Translations under genes and position numbers: made by a program
Notes under the pieces: model-generated
What the model was told of the DNA's origin: nothing
What the model saw: only the letters and a program-made list of their open reading frames with translations
Databases searched by the model: none
In this document: one piece after another, positions 8,956 to 17,547 of the stretch
Position numbering within the stretch: the first letter of the stretch is position 1
Layout of the letters: the number at the start of each line of letters is the position of its first letter
DNA from: an uncultured Steroidobacter sp.
GTDB taxonomy: Bacteria; Pseudomonadota; Gammaproteobacteria; Steroidobacterales; Steroidobacteraceae
NCBI GenBank assembly: GCA_937864115.1
Contig: CALMII010000026.1
Location: 62,001-126,000, forward strand
DNA: 64,000 nucleotides
Direction of reading: 5' to 3'

Positions 8956-9951
8956 TCAGCCTTTCCAGGCCTGCTTGATGTGCCCGAGCACCAGCGAGCG
9001 GATGTTCTGCACCGGGTTCTTTTCCCAGGTGAAGCAGGGCGGATCACGTCGCAGCATCGGCCAGCTTCCCGTGCGCAGTACCTCGCTCAGATAGTCGAGG
9101 TTCGCCTGGATCGCTTCCATGTACGGATTGCGGCCGTTGAAGAGAATGCTCAGGTGCCGGTACAGGCCGGCGAACTCGCCATCGAGCCGCGTGCGGCGGA
9201 CTTCTTCGACGAACCCTGGCGTCTGGCGCAGCACGTCGAGGCCCGAGCGGTATTTCACTGCCGGGTTGCCCTGCGGATCGCTGGGCATCGCGATGCCGCC
9301 GAGCACGAATTCCGGATAGAGCCGGTCGCGACATTTTTCGAGGTAGCAGCGATCCGACATCTGCGCGATGAGATCGCCGGTGCCGACGATGTGGCCGACG
9401 ATGCGGTCGCGATGATCGTCGAGCCGGATCTGGTCGAACTGCACTTCGTAACCGGTGAAGTGCACGACCTTGGTCGCCACCGGCACCCACTGCGCCATGC
9501 CGATGGTCGGCAGGTAGCGGCCGATGAACTGCGCGCTGCGGCCGACGTGCGTCAGCGTGAACTCGGCGCCGTTGCGATGCGTCTGGTCGTCGGTCTGGCG
9601 GATGTAGCCGGCGTCATGGAACAGCGCGATCACCACCGCGAGGATGGCGCGCTCCGGTCCGAGCCGTTCCTCGGCGATGTGCGCGCGATCGTAGGCAACG
9701 ATCAGTCGCGACACGGCGAGCGTGCCGTCGAGCGAATGCTGCAGGTCGTGATAGACGGTGTCGCAGCCGTAGTAGCCGGGGAACTGGCCGTTGAAGAGTC
9801 GCTCGAAATCGCGGAAGGCGGTGTCGATGCGATCAAACGGATAGTGCGGCCACTGCTGGCGATAAAGATCACTGACCGCGCGGCGAACGGCTTCCGCCGA
9901 ACTCACCTGCACGGTGTTGGTGACATCGAAATCGCTGCGCCGGTACTGCAT
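8956..9951 (-). CDS. HD-domain protein, putative metal-dependent phosphohydrolase
   Basis: About 331 residues. HD-type ligands are seen as YHDLQHS and LFHDAGYIR, with a later GTGDLIAQMSDR that can supply the third Asp. This suggests a metal-dependent phosphohydrolase; the substrate is unknown. An upstream in-frame GTG at 9972 would add seven residues, and neither start has a strong ribosome site. A perfect CRP-type palindrome lies about 210 bases upstream. The C-terminal third is rich in aromatic residues and is not assigned to a family. Confidence 0.78.
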   Translation of the reverse strand: MQYRRSDFDVTNTVQVSSAEAVRRAVSDLYRQQWPHYPFDRIDTAFRDFERLFNGQFPGYYGCDTVYHDLQHSLDGTLAVSRLIVAYDRAHIAEERLGPERAILAVVIALFHDAGYIRQTDDQTHRNGAEFTLTHVGRSAQFIGRYLPTIGMAQWVPVATKVVHFTGYEVQFDQIRLDDHRDRIVGHIVGTGDLIAQMSDRCYLEKCRDRLYPEFVLGGIAMPSDPQGNPAVKYRSGLDVLRQTPGFVEEVRRTRLDGEFAGLYRHLSILFNGRNPYMEAIQANLDYLSEVLRTGSWPMLRRDPPCFTWEKNPVQNIRSLVLGHIKQAWKG

Positions 9952-10164
9952 GTATTGAGAGGCCGCCGGCACGTTGAACAGGAACCCTGTGCGCGGCGGA
10001 TTCGCAGGAGTCTAGCCGCCGGCCAAGGTTTGTCCATGTCGGATAAGTTGCCAGCGGCATCGGCAGAAACCGCCGCAAACCCTGTATTTATGCGGAAAAA
10101 CTGGATCTGACGATCAGCGGCGCATGATCGGACGGCTTCTCCGGCCGTCGCGGTTCTTTATCTA

Positions 10165-10180
10165 TGTGACACGCGTCACA
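10165..10180. promoter_or_regulatory. CRP/Vfr-type binding site
   Basis: TGTGA-CACGCG-TCACA, a perfect match to the CRP consensus TGTGA-N6-TCACA. It lies upstream of the leftward HD-domain gene. No assigned -10/-35, so activator versus repressor position is open. Confidence 0.5.
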
Positions 10181-10205
10181 CAATTCCGTATGACGGCGCT
10201 GGCTT

Positions 10206-10274
10206 GTAGGTCAGGCTTCAGCCTGACTCCGAGTAAGAGTCAGGCTGAAGCCTGACCTACAGCCTGACCTACAG
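10206..10274. repeat. REP-like inverted pair, copy C (AT subtype on both arms)
   Basis: Inverted units at 10206-10227 and 10239-10262, followed by a 12-base partial duplicate CCTGACCTACAG. The partial duplicate overlaps the end of the M16 gene and supplies its TAG stop. Confidence 0.9.
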
Positions 10275-11675
10275 TCCGAACACCGGGTCCGACAGCTTCA
10301 TCTCCGTCACCGGTCCGTACTTGCGCAACCCGTCGCGGATCGCGGCCGCCTGGCCGATGACCACCAGCGTCACGTCGTCGCTGGCAGGGAAACGTTCGCG
10401 GATCATCTTCTGCGCGTCCGCATCGCTCACGGCGCCGAGCGCGGCGGCGTAGCCGTCGATGTAGCTGCGATCGAGCGTGTAGAACTCCAGGTCGGCGAGC
10501 GCCGCGGCCCATTGATCCGCCGTCTCGTAGGCGAGCGGGAACTGACCCTGCACATAGGCCTTGCCGGAGGCGAGCAGCGCGGCATCGAGCGGTTGCGAAT
10601 GCAGGCGGTCGAGCACGGCGAAGGCGAGGTCGATGGCTTCGAGGGTCGTGGCGGTCTGGGTGAACGAACTCAGCGCCCACGAACCGGGTTGCGACGGCCG
10701 GTCGAAGCGCGAACTCGCGCCGTAGGTCAGGCCGGTGCGGATGCGCAGTTCGCTGTTGAGCATGGAGGTGAAGCGGCCGCCGAACAGCGTGTTGACGACG
10801 TCGAGCGGTGCGCGCTCCGCGAACGAACGCGCGACGCCGACATTGCCGGCCCAGAAATACGACTGCACCGAATCCGGCGCGTCGACCAGCAGCACGCGAC
10901 GGCCGGAAGCCCGCGGCTGCACGGGGATCGCGGCCAGCGGCGCGCCGGCCTTGTGCCAGCCACTGAACGCGCGGCTCAGCGACTGCTTCATGGCCGACGT
11001 CTTGAAATCGCCGACGACCGAGACGATCAGCCGGTCGGCACCGAACTGCTGGCGGTAGTGCTGCACGAGCGCCGCATGCGTCACTGCGGCGAGGCCTTTC
11101 TCGCTGCCCACGGCGGGCTTGCCGTAGGGATGACCGGCGAACAGCGCCGCTCTGCCGTACAGGCCGCTGAGCGTGCCGAGTTCCGAATCCTTCGCCGCGC
11201 GCAGGTATTCGATCTGCCGGTCGCGCACCGAATCGAACTGCGCCTGCGTGAGCTGCGGACGCTGCAGCACGTCGGCGAGCAGTTCGGTCATCAGTGCGTG
11301 ATCGCGCGACAGGAACGAGCCGCTGACGACGATGCTTTCCGTCTGCGCCGTGGCCGACAGGACGCCACCGACCGACGCGAGCGTGCTGGCGAACTCCGTC
11401 GCATCGCGCTTGCCGGCGCCTTTCTCCAGCAGATTGGCGAGTACGCTCGACATGCCCGCCTGATCGTCGGGATCGATCGCCGCACCGCCGCGCACGGCGG
11501 CGCGGACTGCGATCAGCGGCACATCGTGCCGTTCCATCAGCAGCAGCACGGCGCCGTTGTCGAGCACGACGCGCTCGTAGGGCGGGACTTTCACGCCGCT
11601 GTCGGCTGCCTGGGCGGACAGCGTCGCAGCGACCATGGTCATCAATGCCGCGATCCAGCGATGTCGTGCGCTCAT
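10269..11675 (-). CDS. M16 family peptidase-like protein lacking the zinc motif
   Basis: A 468-residue pitrilysin-fold protein with an N-terminal signal peptide (ALMTMVAATLSAQAAD, cleavage about residue 23), so periplasmic. The place of the HxxEH motif reads AGMSSVLANLLEKGAG, without zinc ligands, as in the non-catalytic partner of two-subunit M16 enzymes. The gene overlaps the stop of the upstream active M16 gene by ATGA, so the two are translationally coupled and probably form a heterodimer. The TAG stop lies inside a REP-like repeat. Confidence 0.88.
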   Translation of the reverse strand: MSARHRWIAALMTMVAATLSAQAADSGVKVPPYERVVLDNGAVLLLMERHDVPLIAVRAAVRGGAAIDPDDQAGMSSVLANLLEKGAGKRDATEFASTLASVGGVLSATAQTESIVVSGSFLSRDHALMTELLADVLQRPQLTQAQFDSVRDRQIEYLRAAKDSELGTLSGLYGRAALFAGHPYGKPAVGSEKGLAAVTHAALVQHYRQQFGADRLIVSVVGDFKTSAMKQSLSRAFSGWHKAGAPLAAIPVQPRASGRRVLLVDAPDSVQSYFWAGNVGVARSFAERAPLDVVNTLFGGRFTSMLNSELRIRTGLTYGASSRFDRPSQPGSWALSSFTQTATTLEAIDLAFAVLDRLHSQPLDAALLASGKAYVQGQFPLAYETADQWAAALADLEFYTLDRSYIDGYAAALGAVSDADAQKMIRERFPASDDVTLVVIGQAAAIRDGLRKYGPVTEMKLSDPVFGL

Positions 11676-13006
11676 GGCGTTTCCTTTTCTTCTGCAGCCG
11701 GACGCAGTACGCCGACCGTGCGATTCGTCGGCCGCAGCAAGTCGGTCGCCAGTTTCCTGATGTCCTCGGCGGTCACCTGCTCGTACGCGCGCGGCGCGTC
11801 CGCGAGTTTCTGGTGGCCGCCCTTCATCACGGCGAAGGAACCGAGCAGATCGGCCTTGCCGTCGATCGTCGCGAGTTCGCGCCAGAAATCGGCGATGACC
11901 TGGTTGCGGGCGCGATTCAGTTCGGCGGCGGTCACGCCGTTGGCGACGATGCGCTCGATCTCCCGATCGAAAGCCTTCTCCGCCTGCGCCAGATCGCCCT
12001 GCGACGGCAGCGTCAGGAACAGCCAGACGAGTCCGGGATCGAATCCGGCATCGAGATAGCTGTCGGCCGAGATCGCGATCTTCTGATCCTCGACCAGCGA
12101 CCGGCGCAATCGCGATGCATCGCCGTCGGTGAGGATTCGCAACAGCAGTTCGAGCGCTGGCACACGCGCGTCGGTGCCCGCCACGCCGTGATAGGCGAAC
12201 TGCAGCAGCGGTGTCTGCGCTTCCGCGTCGATGACCACGCGGCGTTCACCCGACTGTTCCGGTTCCTTCGTGCGAATCGGCGGCGGCGGTTCCTGTCGCG
12301 GGATGCCTTCGAAGTACTTGCGCGCGAGCGCAAAGACCTGTTTCGGCTCCACGTCGCCGACCAGGATCATGGTGCAGTTGTTGGGCGCGTAGTGCGTGGC
12401 GAAAAACGTCTTCAGATCGTCGACCGTCCAGCCCTCGATGTCGGAAGGCCAGCCGATGGTCGGATTCGTGTAGGGATGCGCGACGAACGCCGTGGCCTGC
12501 ACCTGTTCCATGAGCCGGCCGAAGCTGCTGTCGTCGACGCTCAGCCGTCGCTCCGAATACACCACACCGCGTTCGCTTTCGATCACCTTGGGATCGAAGG
12601 CGAGATTGCGCAGCCGGTCTGCTTCGAGATCGAACACCAGCTCCAGCGCGCTGCGCGGAAACCAGTCCTTGTAGATCGTGACGTCATTCGAGGTGGAGGC
12701 GTTGTTGCTCGCGCCGGCCGCTTCGAGCACGCGATCGAATTCGCCCGGTGCGCGCGTGCGGGTGCCGTTGAACATCATGTGTTCGAAGAAATGCGCCAGG
12801 CCCGTGATGCCGGGCACTTCGTTGCGGCTGCCGACGCGAACCCAGTTGTACAGCGCCACGTTCGGAATGTCGGGATCGGGCCAGACCAGGAGGGTCATGC
12901 CGTTCGCCAGCGTGACCGATTCGATCCTGTCCGTGCCTGCGACCTGCGCATGCACGGGCGCGAGCAACGACAGCAGCAGCGGCACGATCAGCGACAGGCG
13001 CATCAT
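11672..13006 (-). CDS. M16 family zinc peptidase (catalytic subunit)
   Basis: About 444 residues beginning with a signal peptide (MMRLSLIVPLLLSLLAPVHAQ). The inverted zinc motif HFFEHMMFNGT (HxxEH) is intact about 60 residues into the mature protein, with the downstream Glu in ESERGVVYSE. The ATG at 13006 follows a GAGG ribosome site; a longer frame exists upstream but would bury the signal peptide. It is coupled to the zinc-less partner downstream. The predicted role is periplasmic peptide degradation. Confidence 0.9.
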   Translation of the reverse strand: MMRLSLIVPLLLSLLAPVHAQVAGTDRIESVTLANGMTLLVWPDPDIPNVALYNWVRVGSRNEVPGITGLAHFFEHMMFNGTRTRAPGEFDRVLEAAGASNNASTSNDVTIYKDWFPRSALELVFDLEADRLRNLAFDPKVIESERGVVYSERRLSVDDSSFGRLMEQVQATAFVAHPYTNPTIGWPSDIEGWTVDDLKTFFATHYAPNNCTMILVGDVEPKQVFALARKYFEGIPRQEPPPPIRTKEPEQSGERRVVIDAEAQTPLLQFAYHGVAGTDARVPALELLLRILTDGDASRLRRSLVEDQKIAISADSYLDAGFDPGLVWLFLTLPSQGDLAQAEKAFDREIERIVANGVTAAELNRARNQVIADFWRELATIDGKADLLGSFAVMKGGHQKLADAPRAYEQVTAEDIRKLATDLLRPTNRTVGVLRPAAEEKETP

Positions 13007-13045
13007 GGGAACCTCGAGCGGTGAGGGGCCCATCATAACGGCGCC

Positions 13046-13084
13046 AAAAAAAACGCCGCCAGCGGGGAAGACGCGTGGCGGCGT
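13046..13084 (-). terminator. Intrinsic terminator (or attenuator) reading leftwards
   Basis: Perfect 9-base arms ACGCCGCCA (13053-13061) and TGGCGGCGT (13076-13084), followed on the minus strand by eight U. It sits 40 bases upstream of the M16 start, where no protein gene ends. Confidence 0.7.
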
Positions 13085-13355
13085 GGAATGCGAACCTGCT
13101 TGCCCTCGGGAGATGGCTCGAGGTTCTGCGCACGGACTCGAGGAGTGCAAGGCATATGCCAGCATCCGAGTCTCAAGCCAATCAGCGGGTTAGCGCCGCA
13201 ACACCGGATGCCTGAGGGTGACGGAGATTGTCAGCTTCGGACGCGGTGCGAATGCTTCGTCAGCCATTGACGCCGGGCGGCGACGTTTCTGTTGCACAGA
13301 AATCGCGTCGACGTGTGAATAATTGCTTTTGCCGTAGTAGCCCAAGGAGATTTCG

Positions 13356-13751
13356 ATGACCGATACCCCACGCCGGCGCTCCAGCGATCGCGTCTCGGGC
13401 AGTCCGACGTTCATCGGTGCGGGCACGACCATCACCGGCAATCTCGATTGCGATGGCGACCTGATCGTCGGCGGCACGGTGCTGGGCGACAGCACGGTCC
13501 GCGGCGCCATGACCCTGTCCGAAGGCGGCCGCTGGGAAGGCCGCCTGAAAGTGAAAAGCGCCGTGATCGCCGGCGAGTGGCATGGCGAAATCACGGTCGC
13601 CGAGAAACTGGAGATCCGCAAGACCGCCCGCATCCGCGGCGCCGTCGCCGCGCGCAGCATCGCCATCGCTCAAGGTGCGGTGATCGAAGGCGAGATGGCC
13701 GTGACCAGCGGACAGCCGGTGGTGCATTACGAGGAGAAGCGGAAGGAATAG
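13356..13751 (+). CDS. Bactofilin family cytoskeletal protein
   Basis: A 131-residue polymer-forming protein. The short basic N-terminus precedes a right-handed beta-helix core with the usual pattern (FIGAGTTITGNLDCDGDLIV, then GRLKVKSAVIAG and GAVAARSIAIAQGAVIEGEM). Bactofilins form filaments at the membrane without nucleotide and help organise cell shape or wall synthesis. An AAGGAG ribosome site precedes the ATG. No M23 peptidase partner is adjacent. Confidence 0.92.
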   Translation: MTDTPRRRSSDRVSGSPTFIGAGTTITGNLDCDGDLIVGGTVLGDSTVRGAMTLSEGGRWEGRLKVKSAVIAGEWHGEITVAEKLEIRKTARIRGAVAARSIAIAQGAVIEGEMAVTSGQPVVHYEEKRKE

Positions 13752-13779
13752 CCGCAGCAAGGCCGGAATAAAGACAAGA

Positions 13780-13882
13780 AATGGCCGCAAAAAGGCGCAA
13801 AGAACGCAAGGGTATGAAGAGAAGAATTCTTGTCTGAGATTTTTTCTGAACTTTGTGTGCTTTGCGCCTTTTTGCGGCCATT
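13780..13882. repeat. Inverted repeat with perfect 23-base arms
   Basis: Arms at 13780-13802 and 13860-13882 are exact reverse complements (each contains GGCCGCAAAAAGGCGCAAAG). The 57-base centre holds further degenerate copies of the same words. It lies between convergent gene ends. Confidence 0.85.
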
Positions 13883-13897
13883 CTCTTCTCCGAACGC

Positions 13898-16432
13898 TCA
13901 GCACCCCGCCAGCCCATTGATCCACTGCGTGAGCAGCGCGACGCCCGCAGTGTCGACCTGGTTCGAGCCTAGCGGCGGCATGGCATTGGCATCGCGGCGG
14001 TTGGCGCGGTTCACGATGATGGAACTGGCGGCGCTGCCCGGATCGATCAATCGTGCGGTGCTGCCGAGGCCGAGATCGCCCGCCTGCGGCGCGGCTTCGC
14101 AGGCATTCGTCTGGTTCAGCGGCGTCGTGTAGCGCAGGTCCATCGTGCTGGGCGTCGGACCGCCGCTGCGGTGGCATTGCGCGCAGTTCGTGTGCAGATA
14201 CGCGCGCGCACGGTCGTTCAGCGATGCCGAGGTGTCGGACGGGTCGGGCATCCTCGGTTGCGTCGCCGGATCGGCAATCGCCGGCGTCAACGTCTGGATG
14301 TGATTCAGCGTGAACAGTTCGTTCGCCGTGCGTCCCGTCTGCGGATAGGTGAGATCGCGGTTGAGCTGCGCGGTTTCGAGGCCCAGCGAGCCGCCGGCTG
14401 CATTCGTATGGCACTGCACGCACTGGCCTTCGCTCGGATAGATCCACGACTGGCCGTTCACGGTTCGCACCGAACCGCCCTGCACCAGCGTCGCATCCGT
14501 CTGCGCATCGTTCCACGCATAGGTGTAGCCGGCCCAGGCACCGTCGGCGTGACGCATGAACAGGCGGGTCTCGACCCGTTGCGAGCCGAGCGTGAAGTTC
14601 TTCACCAGCACCGTGCCGTTGGGGAAGTCCCAGTCGCCGCTCGATTGCACCGTGATGTTCTGGCCGTCGGGCAGGCCGATCCAGCGCTGCTTGGTCGCGC
14701 CGTCCGACCAGAAGGACGCGTTGATGTCGTAGGGAATGAGTCCCGAGGCCGGTTGCTTCGGATCGGCAGCGTTCACGCAGCCGGTCGCGGCGAGCGATGT
14801 CGGTACGATGCCGCCGCCGGTCGGTGCCTGGAAAATTATCCGGTGCAGCGAGTTGTAATTGACGACGTAGAGTTCGCCGTCATTGCCTTCGCCGAAGGAA
14901 ACGATGCTCAGGTTCGTGTCGGCAAGCTGTGTGGGCTGGCGCGGCGCTGCTGCGGTCGCCCGCTCCGGCAGCCACGCCCAGATGCGGCCCGATCCCGAGT
15001 CGCCGAACAGATAGCGTCCCTTCAGTGGTGTCGCCTGCGGACCGCGATAGACGTAACCGCCGGTGATCGCCGTGCCGAGGGAGTGGTCGTACTCCGTCTC
15101 CGGATCGATCAGCGCCGCGGTGTCGCAGCCGGAGGTGCCCGGGCTGTAGTCGTGTGCGCCTTCGCGACAGCGCCAGCCGTAGTTGCCGCCGCGCGCGACC
15201 TTGTTCACTTCTTCCCACGCGCCCTGACCGACGTCGCCCATCCACAGGTCGCCGGTGCCGCGGTCGAAGCTCCAGCGCCACGGATTGCGGAAGCCGAGTG
15301 CAAAGATCTCGGGACAGGTGCCTGAGCTGCGCGGGTTCGCCTCGCATGTCGCCGCGCCGGTGAACGGATTGTCGGCAGGAATGCCGTAGGTCGTGGCGCT
15401 GACGTTGCCGACATCGATGCGCAGCATTTTCCCCAGCATCGTCGTCAGCCGCTGACCGTTGCCGGTCGGTCCGTGACTCGGGCTGGGATCGCCGCCGCTG
15501 CCGCCATCGCCGAAGCCGATGTACAGATAGCCGTCGGGGCCGAAGTGGATGTCGCCGCCGTTGTGATTGTCCTCGGGCTGGTTCAGCGTCAGCAGAATCC
15601 GCTCGGTCGGCCCGAGCGCCGTGCCCGTGCTGTTCGCGAATGACGAGATACGCGACACCAGCTGGCCGCCGACGCGCAGCGTGTACGACAGAAACACCCG
15701 CGAGTCGGTCGGGAAGTCGGGATGGAACGCCATGCCCAGTAATCCCATCTCGCCGGTGGATGTCACGGTCACGCTGCCGTAGTTGCTCGCGCTCGCGGGA
15801 CTCGCTCCGCTGAAGCGCTTGATCGTGCCGCCCTGTTCGACGACGTACCAGTTGGCGTTGTCGTTCGGCGCCTGCAGCAGGGCGACCGACGAACTGAACG
15901 TGAGGTTGGTGAACGGCTGGATCTGAATCGAGCCGCCCGCCGGCTTCTCCCAGGCGACGCAACTGGTATTGGAGGGACGTGCATCGAGCCCGGCCGTGCC
16001 GGTGGCCGGCGCTGCCTGGGTCGTGGCGCTTGCCGCGGCCGAGGCTGCCGATTCGTTGCCCGCCCCGTCGAATGCACGCACGACATAGCTGTACGCCGTG
16101 CTGGCGGTGAGGTTCGTGTCGGAGTACGTCGTGGCCGGGGTGTTGACGGTAGCGAGTGCCGTCGTCGCGCCATCGCGATAGAGACGATAGCCCGCGAGTC
16201 CCGAGCCGCCGGTATCGGTCGAGGCCGTCCAGCTCAGGCCGATGCTCGTGCTGCTCGCGGCCGTCGCGGTCAGCGTCGGTGTCGATGGGGCGGCGGTATC
16301 TGCGGCGGGCGGGGGAGTCGGGGGGTTGGGCGACGACCCGCCGCCGCCACCGCCGCACCCCTGTAGACCAGTCAAGAGCAGGCACGCCGCGAAGATCGTG
16401 CGCCGCTGACGGAAGCGAAGGTCTGTATCCAT
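13898..16432 (-). CDS. Lipoprotein: FN3 - glucose/sorbosone dehydrogenase - dihaem cytochrome fusion
   Basis: About 844 residues. The signal peptide ends in lipobox LQGC (Cys26), followed by poly-Gly and a Pro-rich linker. Then come a fibronectin type III domain (about 50-140), a PQQ-type glucose/sorbosone dehydrogenase beta-propeller (about 170-520), and a C-terminal region with two CxxCH haem sites (CVQCH about 670, CAQCH about 750) like SO2930-type dihaem cytochromes. Prediction: a cell-surface or periplasmic dehydrogenase wired to its own electron acceptor. The ATG at 16432 gives the proper lipoprotein start; longer in-frame starts do not. Confidence 0.88.
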   Translation of the reverse strand: MDTDLRFRQRRTIFAACLLLTGLQGCGGGGGGSSPNPPTPPPAADTAAPSTPTLTATAASSTSIGLSWTASTDTGGSGLAGYRLYRDGATTALATVNTPATTYSDTNLTASTAYSYVVRAFDGAGNESAASAAASATTQAAPATGTAGLDARPSNTSCVAWEKPAGGSIQIQPFTNLTFSSSVALLQAPNDNANWYVVEQGGTIKRFSGASPASASNYGSVTVTSTGEMGLLGMAFHPDFPTDSRVFLSYTLRVGGQLVSRISSFANSTGTALGPTERILLTLNQPEDNHNGGDIHFGPDGYLYIGFGDGGSGGDPSPSHGPTGNGQRLTTMLGKMLRIDVGNVSATTYGIPADNPFTGAATCEANPRSSGTCPEIFALGFRNPWRWSFDRGTGDLWMGDVGQGAWEEVNKVARGGNYGWRCREGAHDYSPGTSGCDTAALIDPETEYDHSLGTAITGGYVYRGPQATPLKGRYLFGDSGSGRIWAWLPERATAAAPRQPTQLADTNLSIVSFGEGNDGELYVVNYNSLHRIIFQAPTGGGIVPTSLAATGCVNAADPKQPASGLIPYDINASFWSDGATKQRWIGLPDGQNITVQSSGDWDFPNGTVLVKNFTLGSQRVETRLFMRHADGAWAGYTYAWNDAQTDATLVQGGSVRTVNGQSWIYPSEGQCVQCHTNAAGGSLGLETAQLNRDLTYPQTGRTANELFTLNHIQTLTPAIADPATQPRMPDPSDTSASLNDRARAYLHTNCAQCHRSGGPTPSTMDLRYTTPLNQTNACEAAPQAGDLGLGSTARLIDPGSAASSIIVNRANRRDANAMPPLGSNQVDTAGVALLTQWINGLAGC

Positions 16433-16568
16433 AAAGCCCGTTCTTGCCGATCTGGAGCACTTCAATAGCAGAGCCTGCGCCTGCTGCCATCTGTCGGTGA
16501 ACGCATACGGATGGGGATCGGGTCCGCGCACGATAGACTGGGCGCGGTCCAGTCGAGTCGTGGCAGGG

Positions 16569-17324
16569 ATGTCGGCCGTTATCCAGCACCAGTTTCCCGA
16601 TCTGATCGCCCATCGGGGCAATGCCGCGGAATACCCGGAGAACACGCTGCCGGCCTTGAAGTCGGCGCTCGATCTCGGCGTACGCCACATCGCCGTCGAC
16701 GTGCAGCTGTCATCGGATCGCCAGCCGCTGCTGCTGCACGATTCGACGCTGCTGCGCACCGCCGGCATCGACCGTCACGCGCTGGAAATGCATTCGGGCG
16801 AACTCGCGGAAGTAGCCGTCAACGAAGACGAGCGCTTGCGCAAACGCTTCACGGACGTCGGCATTCCGACGCTCGCGCAGGCCGCAGGCCTGCTGCAGCT
16901 GCATCCCGCGGCCACGGCCTTCGTGCAGCTCAAGCGCGCCAGCCTGCGGGCCTTCGGCCACGAACTCGTGGTGCGTCGCGTCTGCGAAATCCTCAAACCG
17001 GTGGCGCGCCAGGTCGTGATCACGTCCGCGGATTTCGCGACGGTGCATCACCTGCGCCAGGTGTCCCCGTACCGGGTCGGCTGGATTCTTTCGGAGTACT
17101 CGACCGTCTCCGCTCTCAAGTGCGAGGCACTGGCGCCCGACTATCTCTTCTGCGCGCGCGAATTGCTGACCGACAACTCCTCGCGCCTGTGGCGCGGCCC
17201 CTGGCGCTGGGCCATCACCGAAGTGAACTCACGCCGCGAAGCACTCGGCCTCGGCGCCCGCGGCGCGCGCCTGGTCCAGACCATGCTGGTGCGCGAGATG
17301 CTGCGCGAGTTCCGTCGGGGGTAA
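16569..17324 (+). CDS. Glycerophosphodiester phosphodiesterase-like protein, substituted metal ligands
   Basis: About 251 residues of the GDPD TIM-barrel family. IAHRG (His15) and PENT (Glu24) are intact, as is LLLHDS (His57). The usual ExD ligand pair reads IAVD (Ala42 instead of Glu), and the usual EIK/ELK motif reads FVQLK (Gln120 instead of Glu). Two of the calcium/magnesium ligands are therefore absent and catalysis is doubtful. ATG 16569 is chosen because the family homology begins a few residues later. It is divergent from the FN3-dehydrogenase gene. Confidence 0.85.
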   Translation: MSAVIQHQFPDLIAHRGNAAEYPENTLPALKSALDLGVRHIAVDVQLSSDRQPLLLHDSTLLRTAGIDRHALEMHSGELAEVAVNEDERLRKRFTDVGIPTLAQAAGLLQLHPAATAFVQLKRASLRAFGHELVVRRVCEILKPVARQVVITSADFATVHHLRQVSPYRVGWILSEYSTVSALKCEALAPDYLFCARELLTDNSSRLWRGPWRWAITEVNSRREALGLGARGARLVQTMLVREMLREFRRG

Positions 17325-17330
17325 GAGGAA

Positions 17331-17541
17331 GAGGTTTTACACGGAGATCACGGAGGCCACGGAGCCGGAGATCAAGAGAGAAGAATTTCCACGGGGGAAG
17401 AATGGGGACACGGGGAACACGGGGTCCCGGAACAGAAATTTTCTTTCCCCGTGCTCCCCGTGTTCCCTTTCTTCTCCCCCGTGGAAACTCTTCACTTCTT
17501 TTCCGACCTCCGTGGTCTCCGTGATCTCCGTGTGAAACCTC
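17331..17541. repeat. Large nested inverted repeat built from repeated words
   Basis: Outer arms 17331-17363 and 17509-17541 match over 31 of 33 bases. They consist of the word CACGGAG(AT/GC)CACGGAG. Inner arms around 17390-17428 and 17447-17487 are built from CACGGGG words. The whole space between two convergent genes is this structure. Confidence 0.85.
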
Positions 17542-17547
17542 TCCCTC

